Shown here one piece after another: positions 34,901 through 46,048 of a stretch of 64,000 nucleotides of DNA. Source of the DNA: Lyophyllum atratum (taxonomy: Eukaryota; Basidiomycota; Agaricomycetes; Agaricales; Lyophyllaceae); NCBI GenBank assembly GCA_014905825.1, contig JACGCN010000004.1, forward strand, positions 2,294,001-2,358,000, written 5' to 3'. The position numbers were made by a program, and so were the translations under genes. Each line of letters starts with the position of its first letter. The stretch's first letter is position 1. The notes under the pieces were generated by a model. It searched no databases. It saw nothing but the letters and a program-made list of their open reading frames with translations, and was not told the DNA's origin.

Positions 34901-37900
34901 TGCTTGGATAACTTCCCCAAGAACGTTGGAAACGACAGGGATACTCGGTGAATGAAAGGTGGCGCGCCGAGCCACTGCGGTGAGATCTTCTAGAAGAGGG
35001 GCCATCGCTTGGCTGTGATAACCGAAGGGGACTGCAAGGATGACGTTCTTGCAGCGAACTTCGGCATCCAAATATGCTTTGAAAGACTTTAACTGTGCCA
35101 AAGGCCCAGAAACCACGCAATCCATCGGACTATTGTAACATGCGATGGACAGGACGGAAAATTCGGGAGACGCGTGGAGTGCGCTGCGCGCAGCGGTTGG
35201 TCCCAAGTTCACGGCAATCATGCCCGTCGTATTAACGGCGCATCTTTGAACCATGAGTCGGACGCGGTTCGCGACGATAAGCAAGGCATCCTGTACGGAG
35301 ATGACATTCGCGATTACCAACGCAGCGTACTCTCCAAGACTGGGCAGTCTATATGAGCCGCATTCGAAGAATGTAGAGGATGGGGCTTACCTATGCCCCA
35401 CGACCGCTGCTGGTGATAAACCCCAGGAAATCCAGACCTTCGCCAGCGCATATTGAAGGGCAAAGATAGAAGATTGATAGCATTCAAATTCCTCAAGCGT
35501 CGTCAAACCACTGCTGGAACCGTCAGCATTTATGATGGCAAGGACGCCAGGAAAGCCATTATTGGTAAGAGTCTCGTGGCAGTAGTCGATGTGCTTCCTG
35601 AAAAGGGCCGATGTTCGATACAGAGAACGGCCCATGCTTAAGTATTGGCCGCCTTGACCGGAAAATACGAAGACAACTCGCCCGTCATGGGCGTTCGTTT
35701 GAACTGCGAGAGCTCTGCGTAGTTTCTCAGCGAGATCGCTGACGCTGTTGGCGGAGAGAGCCAACCGACAGTTATAGAGTTGTCGACGTGCGGTGGACGT
35801 ATAGGAGATGTCAGACAGGGCGAGGCCTTCCGAGTGCTCAAGGAAATGCACGTATTTCATGCGGAGGGTCTCGAGAACGGAGCTGTCTTTCGCGGATAAC
35901 CCAAATATATAATGGATCCCAATTGGTGTTGCAGCCATGGGAGGGTTACGATGCTCTTCGATTAACAGCGCCGTATTGGATCCAGCCGCTCCAAAGTTGT
36001 TCAATAATGCCAGCCTAGTCATGCCGACATGCGAAGGTCCCCAATGTGTATGCGCTGTATCAATAACGGTGTTATCGGAGTTCAGAGGTGCGATGCGTGG
36101 GTTGAGATTCTTAAGGGAGATCTGACGAGGAATGGCTTTGTGTTGAAACATGAGTAGAAGCTTGGCTAGACCAGCTGCACCTGAGGCCGCTTCTAGATGT
36201 CCGATATTGGCTTTAACGGACGTGATGTGGAGTGGGTTGTCGACAGATCTTCGGATAGCAAAGACGCTCCTGATGCTTTCTAGCTCGTTCGGATCACCTG
36301 CCTGCGTGCCAGTGCCGTGAGCTTCAACCACGTTAACGCGAAGGGGATCAACGTTCGAGTTCTCCAAGACTCGTCTGAAGAGAGTAGCCTGGGTTGGCGC
36401 ATGAGGATGTGTGATCGAATGAGCGAGACCGCTCTGGTTTACTTCGATTCCTCGGATGACGCCAAGAATCCGATCGTTCTCCGCGAGAGCATCAGAAAGT
36501 CGCTTTAGAATGAATACTCCGCAGCCTTCGCTTCGCGAATATCCATCAGCAGATGCATCGAAAGCCTTGCATTGCCCGGTCGGGCTCAAAAAATGACCCC
36601 GATCGAGCCCTAAAAACATCTGAGGAAGGTGCCGTCAGTATACCGCGCGTTGACAAGAAATTGGGGTAGCTTACATCAGGACTCGAAACGATGTTCACGC
36701 CTCCAACCAAAGCCGAGTCACAATCTCGGTTCATCAGAGCTCGAGCACCTTGGTAAAGCGCGACGTTGGAAGATGAGCAAGCCGTGTCCACGACAATGGA
36801 GGGGCCACTCAGTTGCATTGCATAGGAGATGCGGCCACTTAGAAAGGCCTTTAATGTCCCTGAAAACCCGATTAGAAGGTAAACTTTGATGGCAGAAAGA
36901 TGTAGAAGTAGATACCTGTACTGTAATATACGTCAACCTCGTCTCTCAAGTTTTGTAGGTAATCGTGAGTCGCGACACCAACATAACATCCAAAGCTTTC
37001 CGGTCGAAAGTTTGGCGTAGAATTTGGGACATATCCAGAATCTTCGAGCGCCTCATATGCCGTATGCAGGAGGATTCGCTGCTGCGGATCCATGCTTTTT
37101 GCTTCCCTTGGACTGATCTTGAAAAATCTGGCAGGTGGTGAGAATGGGAATTCCGCAGGGGAAGGAGCGATGAGTACGTACTTGTTGTCGAATTCATCGA
37201 CTCCTTCAATAAAGTTGCCGGTATGAGCTTTCATCGTACGTTTAGCGTTTTTGCCGTCGGTATAGTCAGAAATTCTAAATCGATGTTCAGGAATCTAGCG
37301 TTTAAGATTTAGACCGTTCGAATAGGTTAAAGGTAACATTGCTTACCTCGGAAATCGTATTGATCCCTTGCTCGAGAACTTCCCATAGTTTAGACACGTT
37401 CGGAGCTCCAGGCATATTGACGGCCATTCCAATGATGGCGATAGGTTCTTGCTTGGCTTTGTGCGTCTTTCCCTCGGCGATTGTCAAGTCGATGACCAAT
37501 GCACGGCCACGAGGGAATGCTCTTTCAATACTTCGGGTTAAACCAGCTCCCGGACCCAAATTGAGAATGCGAATGGGAGCACCAGCGGGAACTGATGTCA
37601 GGACCCTATCTACCACGACGTTCCAGTTGACTGGTTGGGTGAGGAGCATGTCCACTACGAGCTCCAAGAGAGAACCCGAACTTTGATCTTTCGTGATCGT
37701 ATCGCCAGTGAATGTCGATCGAATTGGTACCTTGATATCAGAGAATGTTGGAAATCGAATGTTCCTGGAGACAACGTCGGCGAGAACACGCTCACGCGTG
37801 GTGTTTACGTGGATGGGCGAATGGTAGAGACTGTCAAGAGTAGTCTCATGGACCACAAACTCTCCCTTGGTTGCGACGCAACCAGAGAAGGCCAAAAGAA

Positions 37901-38697
37901 CGTCCGGCCGACCTGAGATGGTGACACACGAGTCGCCCATGATCGCTGTTATGTAAAGCGACGGTGTTTGAGCTCCCTATATTCGAATAACGAAGAAACA
38001 ACCGTAAGGCCACGTTATACGAGATAAATAATCCTCGTACCTGGCTGAAGCTCGAGATAGCTGCTTCTGCGTTTACTTTACTCATCCCGATGAATGCGAG
38101 GCTCCATGGGAGATTGGTGTCCGGATCAAGCGACGTGGCTTTGAGGGAGTCCCTTCTGTATAGTTGCGACCGGATTCCCAGCCATAAAGCAAGACGGTAT
38201 GCCTCGACTGCCTTCGAAATATACGAAAATGTGGAAATCGATGTCCCCACGACACACGCAGGAAGAATTCCCGAGGAAAACCCGAGCACTCCAAGACTAC
38301 ATTCTGAGTTGCCTTTCAAAACATCGCTGAAGGGCGTAAGAGATCCGGTGGATAAGCCGGTTGTCTCGACGAATGCGAGGTAGCGAAGCGCTTGTAAGAG
38401 AAACAGTGTTGGTCCTGAAATAGCTGAGTTTTGAAGATAGCGATCCTTCGGTGAAGAAAGGAGATCTTCAGGCTTCTGGAAATCACTGGGGTCTACGCCC
38501 AGGTCGTGGAACTCGGGAGTGGATAGGGAAGAAAATTCAGTATGAAAGGCCTCATGGCATGCGGAGAGCAGAATGGAGCCAGAGTGCGAGGACGCGTCGG
38601 AGAGGGCTGTCTGGCGCGTATGGGGGGTAGTAGCTGCGGTGGTACCCTGTCCAGCGAAAACGGGCAGGTGCAGATGTGAAGGGTCCGTAGGGACCAT
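31902..38697 (-). CDS. Non-reducing polyketide synthase (orsellinic-acid-synthase-like)
   Basis: Exons 38697-38041, 37976-37347, 37294-37182, 37127-36916, 36859-36675, 36619-35391, 35339-32503, 32451-32009 and 31958-31902 join to 2120 residues. Domain order: SAT (1-380, GFSSG at 139-143), KS (395-815; VVDTACSSS with Cys about 565, [25 protein letters not shown]), AT (VVGHSLGEY, Ser about 1009), PT (His about 1337, Asp about 1524), two ACPs (LGVDSLMS and LGLDSLTS, Ser about 1690 and 1803), and TE ([11 protein letters not shown], Ser about 1957; GHHF near the end). No reducing or methylating domain is present. Basidiomycete enzymes of this build make orsellinic acid or close aromatic acids from acetyl and malonyl units. 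The TE intron (32502-32452, 51 bases) has no stop; it was removed because its splice sites restore the conserved motif. Confidence 0.95.
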
Positions 38698-38741
38698 AGT
38701 AGCTGAGAACTGTACACGGACGATAAGCGATGGGTCCTGTC

Positions 38742-38748
38742 TTTATAA
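38742..38748 (-). promoter_or_regulatory. TATA-like box of the PKS gene
   Basis: TTATAAA on the minus strand, 44 bp upstream of the PKS start codon. Confidence 0.5.
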
Positions 38749-40895
38749 CGAAGTTTCGTAAGCCGCATATCCTGGTGATTCACGGCGCAAGGCCTTCCAA
38801 ACGCAGTTCCGATGATGTTGTCATGATCTCAGGCGCGAAAGTTATAGTTGTAAGAGGATACCAGCGGGGTAATAATATAAACCCATTGATCGGAGAAGAT
38901 GATGCTCTCAGGCGGGCTCCGTACCTGGGATTTCCAGGCCTTGCTTGTCGCGCAAAAGTTGGGCCCCACGAGCTACGTTCGATTGTTCTCCGATGTCCTT
39001 CTAAGGTCACAGATGCTTCCAAAGCTTCTAAACTTGTAATATCTTGCACGAGGCCGGCGCGGTTGGTCGCCAATGGCGGATGTCAATCGTTACCCACCAG
39101 GATCTCCGCTGGCGGAAGTTCCAAGCCGGAAACGATAGATTCCTGGCCAAAACGTCAAGGAGGAGGCCCGGGTGTACAATAAACGATTGAATACCAGGAG
39201 GTGCTTTGATTTCCTGTTCAAAAACGTCACATCCATACGCAAGATTTCGGACAATGGATTTATTTGAGCCAGACAAGTTGAGTTTCGGCTTGGCCTTGTT
39301 TGTCCACCCCTCGTTCGCTTTGCGCCGATTTCTTGCACAGCTCTGCACCACCATCTTCATTAACCCTGGCGGGTGAGCAGGTCCATTCTTGAGCTCCAAT
39401 ATACGCATCTCCCTGCGTCACTCGTGGCGATGACTATTGTCTTGCCATAGACGTTTCTGTGTATCAAGCGAGACTCCCTGGAACACGGATTGTTACCGCC
39501 TGACTGAGAGTCTCCAAAAGCGCTGGATTGTTATCAATTACAATCAGCGATTACTGCCAGTCTGCAGGATCAACATTCCAAGAAAGAGCTCTTTGTGCGT
39601 CAGTTCAGTCAAATGATAATGGACTGATAACACTCGATCTCAAGCTTTAGCACGTTCACGCAAGTTCTGCAGGGACTCGGTCCAGGACGTCCATGTTCCT
39701 CATCACGGCCATATGGTCCTCTATGTTCTCATGAAGGGTCGGATTTGGCTATGGGTCAGAAAGGAAGTTCCAGGAACATTTCAGGCACGAACAAGAGATA
39801 ATCCCTCAAAAGGTACTGCGCTGTTGATCATTCACTTCCAAGTCCTCTTGCCGACTGATCACCTCCGTTTCCTTTAGGGTGTACGGTTTTACGCGGAACT
39901 CTATGAATCGGGTCCATCATGTCGATCCAGGAACCGTGAGCCTTCGGCCCCTGTTAGTTTCTCCGCTATGCTCTTGCCATTCAATCATGTGGCTCGAGAC
40001 AGGCCTTTGTATGTAGACTGGGGCCACATTGGCAACCGTCGAACTGAACTTGTAATTTATTGACGGGTGTTGCAAATTTAGACAGAGCATCACGGCCCTC
40101 TATCAATTCCGACCCTATGCGAAAATCGACATCGGTAAAAACAGCGTAGGAAGTTCCAGCCCTGCCTCAAGGCAGATTACGTTGATAGACGACTTTCGTT
40201 CAGCTGTTTGTCTCATGCAACGGCCTATTGGAGCAGAATGTGGTTATTCAAGCAACGGGCATGGTACAGTGGTTTAAATTCCCTTCCACCACACTCTGGT
40301 GGGTAATGTTCCTTTCTGTTATAAATTCCATCTCGATTCTGCCACATTTCTAGACAGATCGCTGCATGTGGGCTGTTAGACATCGCACTCGACGAGGTTG
40401 ACCACAATGTGCCTTCGAAACGAGAATGACAGATCTATGACTATGTCAACATTTCAACAACCATTCCTGTCAGAAAGTGGGGATATGGCAGATTGTGCAT
40501 GTCATGGTTGTCCGTTCGAAGGAAAAACAGTGGACGTCACGATCTTCTTGTCGCGAACTTGTGCTGAGCGACGAGGCGGATCATCGTTCGCCGTAGGTCG
40601 GAATCAATTTGAGGTAGTTCCAAGCACTCTCACGTCACTGGCAGTCCAGGCAGCGAATCTAATCTCTTTCTACGAGTGTATCAAGCTCACCACATGCTGA
40701 CTGCCCTCGGTATGTTAATCTATCAAGCCGGTCTTGGAAATGCCTCCAACCGCGAGGTTATCATCATATCAGTCCAGGCGTAGTTTCAACATACGTCTAT
40801 ATCGGGAGAACTCCTGCCCTGTAACGACGTGGGGCGGCGGTACTTGGTTTCGATGTCCTACTTTGCGGCGCCCCCTCATCTGTCAAATGTCTGGA

Positions 40896-40935
40896 ATTAT
40901 CCACTGGCATTCATGATTATCCACTGGCATTCATG
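40896..40935 (+). repeat. Perfect tandem 20-bp duplication
   Basis: ATTATCCACTGGCATTCATG occurs twice without a spacer. Confidence 0.8.
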
Positions 40936-43900
40936 ATCCCGCCCCTTGCTATTCCGCATCTCGGTCCGTTTCACCTCAACGAAATAATCCATGGCCGGTT
41001 GGGTCGTTCTAGGAGAACTCCATGTCTAAGAATGCGTGCCGTTCCGGCGGTCTGACCGTCATGAGAAGTTCCCGAAGACGCTAGCTTGCGCTTCCGCCAA
41101 CATGCTTGTGGGACAATCTTGTACGGTCGAATTTTTGTTCGAGATGAAGGCATTGGCCGTACGAGACTCTTTGGATTGCCCGAGGGCCTCGAACCGATGT
41201 TCTAATTCTCGCTGGGGGTCTTTTGGAATTGATGACTTTTATCACTTACAAAAATAAAATGAGATCAAATGGCGGGCCCGACGACTACCGCGCAGGGCTA
41301 GCGGCGTCGGGCGATGCAATGCTGATCACTATCTCAACAACTGTCTCTCGCCTTCACCTCCAATATAACTAATTATGATCAGCTGAAACGGGTCCGATCC
41401 CTTCCCAGTGGTCAGCACCACTACCAGGCTCACCAGTACGCATCAGAGCCGAGTCCAAATAAATGGGGTCTGACAGTATGAGTTATTGCTGTGCTTCAAC
41501 GTAGTTTTGAAAAAATCAAGGGTTACGCCCGCAGACTATCCATCCTGAGAGCGAGTTTACGGGTTTGAAGCCCTGGATCGAAGGTGAATGATTCTTTCAA
41601 AATGTCAATATGACAGAATTTTCACTTCAAACTTGCGGTACCGGAGGTCCGAGGTCGGCTTGAGAGAAGCCGGCTATATTGATCATTGCTTGGTTTTGTT
41701 AGCTTGCACAGGTTTACCACAACTACCTCCGATACGCCTCTCACCTTCGGCATTGCCACCCTCTCACTAACTGTGTCCGATGTTTGCTACACGGCAAGCA
41801 CCCCTGGTCCAAGTGAGGGCAACTCTTGCTATTGAAATCTCTCACCTTGCTACAAAATATCGACTCTCTGTCTCGGTCAATTCAAGCTCTCACCGGGGGT
41901 TATGCACATCGTAGATGGTAAGTATCTCGTTGCCTCGCAGCCTAACTGGGACCATTATGAAACATTTGATCCCGTGAGTGAGCTAGTCTATAGATATGTT
42001 TATCACCGAAACTACCCTCCTTCGCTGTCCTTCACCATTTAAAACGGTGCTTCACTGGTAAATCAACTGTTGTCCAGCCCCCCTCCCTCCACAGAATAGT
42101 CTCCTCGTACGACGGTACACAATGAGAACTGCTTCTTGTTAACGTGAGTAACTCTACTCAACTACCCTGCCTTTCAAGCAGTATCCGTAGAAATGTCCCA
42201 CCTCTGATCCGCCTCTGATAGCCAAATATTCAAATCTCGCAGTTATGAACTATCCCATATGTATCTGACGCAATTTCCAAGCTCAATACCTAATGTTCCG
42301 CAATACAGGCAATATGAGACGTGATTGAGGCGGAGCGCTGGAAGAGGGCGGGCACCTGGGGCCGCTCTGGTTTCAAGTATTCTTTTTTTGGGCTAGGCAT
42401 ACTGGGCATACCTGAAGGCAACATCTAGATCGTCTAGCTACGGCGCAACTGAATCTCTGACATGGTTACCCCACACTCTATTTTCAGTCGGGGGCCGCCA
42501 TATGATGAGTTCCTAAGTGCAACGATCGGCCAATTCCCCATGCGCGTTGATTAGGTCGAGCATGGCGACCATGTCCGACTCATGGTGTCTTGGGCTCGGG
42601 ATGCACCCACGCCCACCTTGCGTTAGCTTGCTGCAATATAACGCCTTGGGCTTGGGCGACCGAGTACATTCCATGTACACATGTACTAGGTTGGGGCGTT
42701 GATCATCATGCATATCCGTCGCTAGCCGTACGCCGCTCAGGATATCCATTCATCCCATTATTCCCTCGTCTGGTCCAGAAGGTGTGCTCACAGAAATCTT
42801 GACCCCAGCAATCTCCGTACCGTGACACATCCTTCCCCGCTCGTTACCCTGGAATCCAATCTCGCGAATGCTGAGATAGAGCACGGCCTCATTCTTACGT
42901 TGCTTGCGGACACATTCTCCCCTTGCGCCCGTTAACGACCCAGTTTGCCTGGATCTCATCTGAGTGCCTACCTGCTCCCCTGCTTTACCTAAAGTGCACA
43001 ATTTCCGGGGCTGCGAAGGTGTGAAGCCTGTGCCAACTCGGATGGGCCCAATGGGCATGGCCACAAACATATTTTCTACTCGGCCCTACCACGAGGGTTT
43101 TAGGACGCACATTAACATTGGCCGATGCCAGAGTGAGTCGAGACCACGTACTTAATTCACCATCATTTTCAAGCGCACCTGGGTACTTTTAGTATATGTA
43201 AAGTAGGCGCCATCCTTAGCATGATCCTACCTATGTTCTGTCGCCAGCGGTTCCGATCATGTTTGTGACAGCAACGAGTGACGAAGTGTTCTCCCGTGCC
43301 GCATCTTCGTACAAGGTACAAGAGTCAAATACTCTTGGCAGGTCAATCAGCCGCTTAAATTGGTGCAAAAATAGATGGCTCTCTGTCCCTGATCAAGGCT
43401 TGGTATGCGAATGCATGACGTCTCCACATTCTCAGGTGCAATGTTGACATTGACAGAAAAGATTCTCCTGGAGCCCTGTCAGCTTAGCTATATCTTAATC
43501 TTACGCTGGAGAAACCGAGAGCCAAGCATGACTTGACAACCTCTCCACGATCTGCTGACTGCTATACTTGGATGACTACATGGGCAAGAGTAAATATAAG
43601 CCACCGAAGATAGATCTCCCTTGGATCTACCTCGATGCGAATCGCGACAAAGAATGTTTGATTCCGCTTCTATGGGAGTAATCGACCAATTTGGAGGGCA
43701 AGCACTACGAAGCCATCTGACGGACTGATGGATTGTCCAACTAGCCGCGTGCATCTTCGTCTCTCGATTAAAATCCCGTCCTTTCCCCAATTGGATCCAC
43801 ATTGCCGATGTCTTGATCACCTCGGGTCGACCCTTGGACGTTTATGCTCACCGACTAGGCACGTCGGTCGGGCAGTTCCCGTCCGACGGTGATGGTCATC

Positions 43901-44187
43901 CATCGAGCGCTGTGTAAGCTTTTAGGCGTCACTGTATGTCGGTGTTCACGTACTGCAAGGAATGCGCTTAACTTGCAGGGCCGCGCATTTAGGAAATAAG
44001 GCTATTTGGGCGCTTGGGAGTTGAAACTGGCGCATCAAACGCATTAATCATGACTTCGTTACCTTGCCAGCTCTTCGCTCCGCCGTCGTCCTTTGTCGAT
44101 TTAATCCACCTCATAGTGCGTAGCATCGCTTTGGTTTCATGACTGTCATCGGGAATGGGACGTTAGACGCCCTCCCAGATCCGGAAG

Positions 44188-44475
44188 TTAAAGTAATCCG
44201 GCCAACACTCGTTCCGACTTCGCAAATACGTGAGGTACCAGAATAAGTGAGAGGCTCCAGATGGAGAACACATCGAAGGCTGTTTCAGTTTGGAAACACA
44301 AGTAGATCACGACGAAGAGAGCGATGTTAGAGGAGACAGCTCCAATAATCAAGCAGGACCAGTGCGTTGCCCAAGGCTGAAAGTCCGTGAACGTCATTTC
44401 GTTTGATGTTGTCGGGTCTACTGTCAATCGAGATGTTATCGTCATGTCCAGGATGAGTCTTACCGGGGTGGGCAA
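44188..44475 (-). CDS. Possible membrane-protein fragment
   Basis: The frame contains two hydrophobic stretches (WSCLIIGAVSSNIALFVVIYL and SIWSLSLILVPHVF), and an overlapping frame at 44327-44575 adds AYVCLLIAIKFAHP before a possible donor at about 44465. This could be the end of a small multi-span protein or a relic. I recognise no family. Confidence 0.2.
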   Translation of the reverse strand: MPTPVRLILDMTITSRLTVDPTTSNEMTFTDFQPWATHWSCLIIGAVSSNIALFVVIYLCFQTETAFDVFSIWSLSLILVPHVFAKSERVLAGLL

Positions 44476-46002
44476 ATTTAATCGCGATCAAGAGACATAC
44501 GTAGGCTCGACACCAGCCGTTACCGAGAACACCGTTGGCGTGTAATGGAACGGTCAGAATCGGCGAGTGTAGCACTCGTAAAACATTTCCGTGAACGGAA
44601 CCACTCTCCGGTAACGGTGCGCACAGGGAACTGAAATATGTTTAATTAAAAAATCAGGTACGGGCCAGTGTCCCGCTGTGAAGCATAAAGGCGAAACTTC
44701 GTAGTGTGGGGTACTACCACACAAAGTGATGAATATCAGCGGATGGGCCTGTCGTCGACATTCAGCTACGATCAAGCAATCACGCACTTTAAATTTGTAG
44801 GTCATACATACTGAGGATCTATGGAGATATAGGACAGTGAAAAAGTCTTGGATTCGTCGGGTCTGTCAGTAAGTCATGATGATCCGATGATGAGAAAGAC
44901 AGCTGTTACTCAGGCTCCTCGAGGACCGTAACTGGGTTCAAGTTGGAGTGAAGTTTATTTGGGCCTATTGATTTGCAAAGCTGTCAGCAACTTGGCGTTT
45001 ACGGATCAGGACCCCGCCCCGCCATTCAATCCTACCCGTTTCCTGATCGTCATGGTCAGGACTTTGAGAGGGGTCGTACGATCTAAGCGTACGCTTGATT
45101 TCCGACAATTTTGACAATTTTGGAACGAATGCGCAGTGCAGCGCGCCACCACCGACGAAGATGGAATGACCACTGCCACCCGGGGTTGCCATTTTTGAGT
45201 CTCGTTCGGTTTCAAAATGGTCGTCGTTGGGCAACCACGGGTCATTTAGATTTTTGGACTAATTTAGTTTGACAATCTTATCCTCGAGCTTTCATCTGCC
45301 GTTGATGAGTTCAATTTCCAGGCCAAGACAAGTGGCGTCGTGTAAGGATGGCTGCTTGTTGCGACACCGCTAAGAGACATATTTGTGTTGTCGCGTCGTG
45401 AAGCGGGAGTATCGGGTATGTAGGCGGGACTGACTGGCATATGTGCCTGGTATTCCAGATTCTTTGCCCCACAGCATAGCCGCTGCGAACCTGGTGTAAT
45501 CTCAACGGTCAAGGGACACAGTCGGCCCTTCCTGTGCCATGGTTGAGCCATGTAAGATTCATGGATAGATGTCCGTTTCTTCTGAGGGTTGTGCACTCAT
45601 GAGGGTGTAGAGGCTCGTGTTTTTGGTGAAGGCATAAGGGTTACGGCAACTGCCGGCACAATTCAGTCCGCCAGATCACAACGCCTCGGTTGATGGGAAA
45701 CTCTCACTCACACCTCCTCGTCAGTGTCCTCCATAGTATAATCGCATCATTTCTCTTTCCCGAGACACCTCCAACTCTCCGGTTGTAATAAGAGTCAGCA
45801 GATTCCAATCAGATGGTTCCTGCCTCTTTCGTCGACACGCCTCAGTATCCGGCGTACAGCTCGAAACGGCCACGGGCCTGTACCTATTGGGACTCCCATG
45901 GATCGCGCAAGCTGATTTGCCGAGGGCGCTCCCCCTTACGGTACTTCTAAATGGGAGACGACGCTTTCGATTGATCGATCTGGCTTATTTCGAACACAAG
46001 TC

Positions 46003-46009
46003 TTTATAA
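46003..46009 (+). promoter_or_regulatory. TATA-like box of the regulator gene
   Basis: TTTATAA, about 40 bp upstream of the start codon at 46049. Confidence 0.4.
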
Positions 46010-46048
46010 CCTCTTCCGAAAGATGGTTCTCATTCCAATTCCCCAACA

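Larger units (their letters stand above)
38749..45999. other. 7.3-kb stretch with no recognised gene
   Basis: Only short open frames, none with a motif or a consistent chain of splice sites that I could follow. Pairs of weak membrane-like frames occur at 44188-44805. It contains a perfect tandem 20-bp duplication (40896-40935). It may hold long control DNA for the PKS and the regulator, or decayed genes. Confidence 0.4.

Noticed and set aside
41274..41320. GCCCGACG / CGTCGGGC inverted repeat as a possible operator
   Set aside because: A single short palindrome with no nearby gene; chance cannot be excluded.
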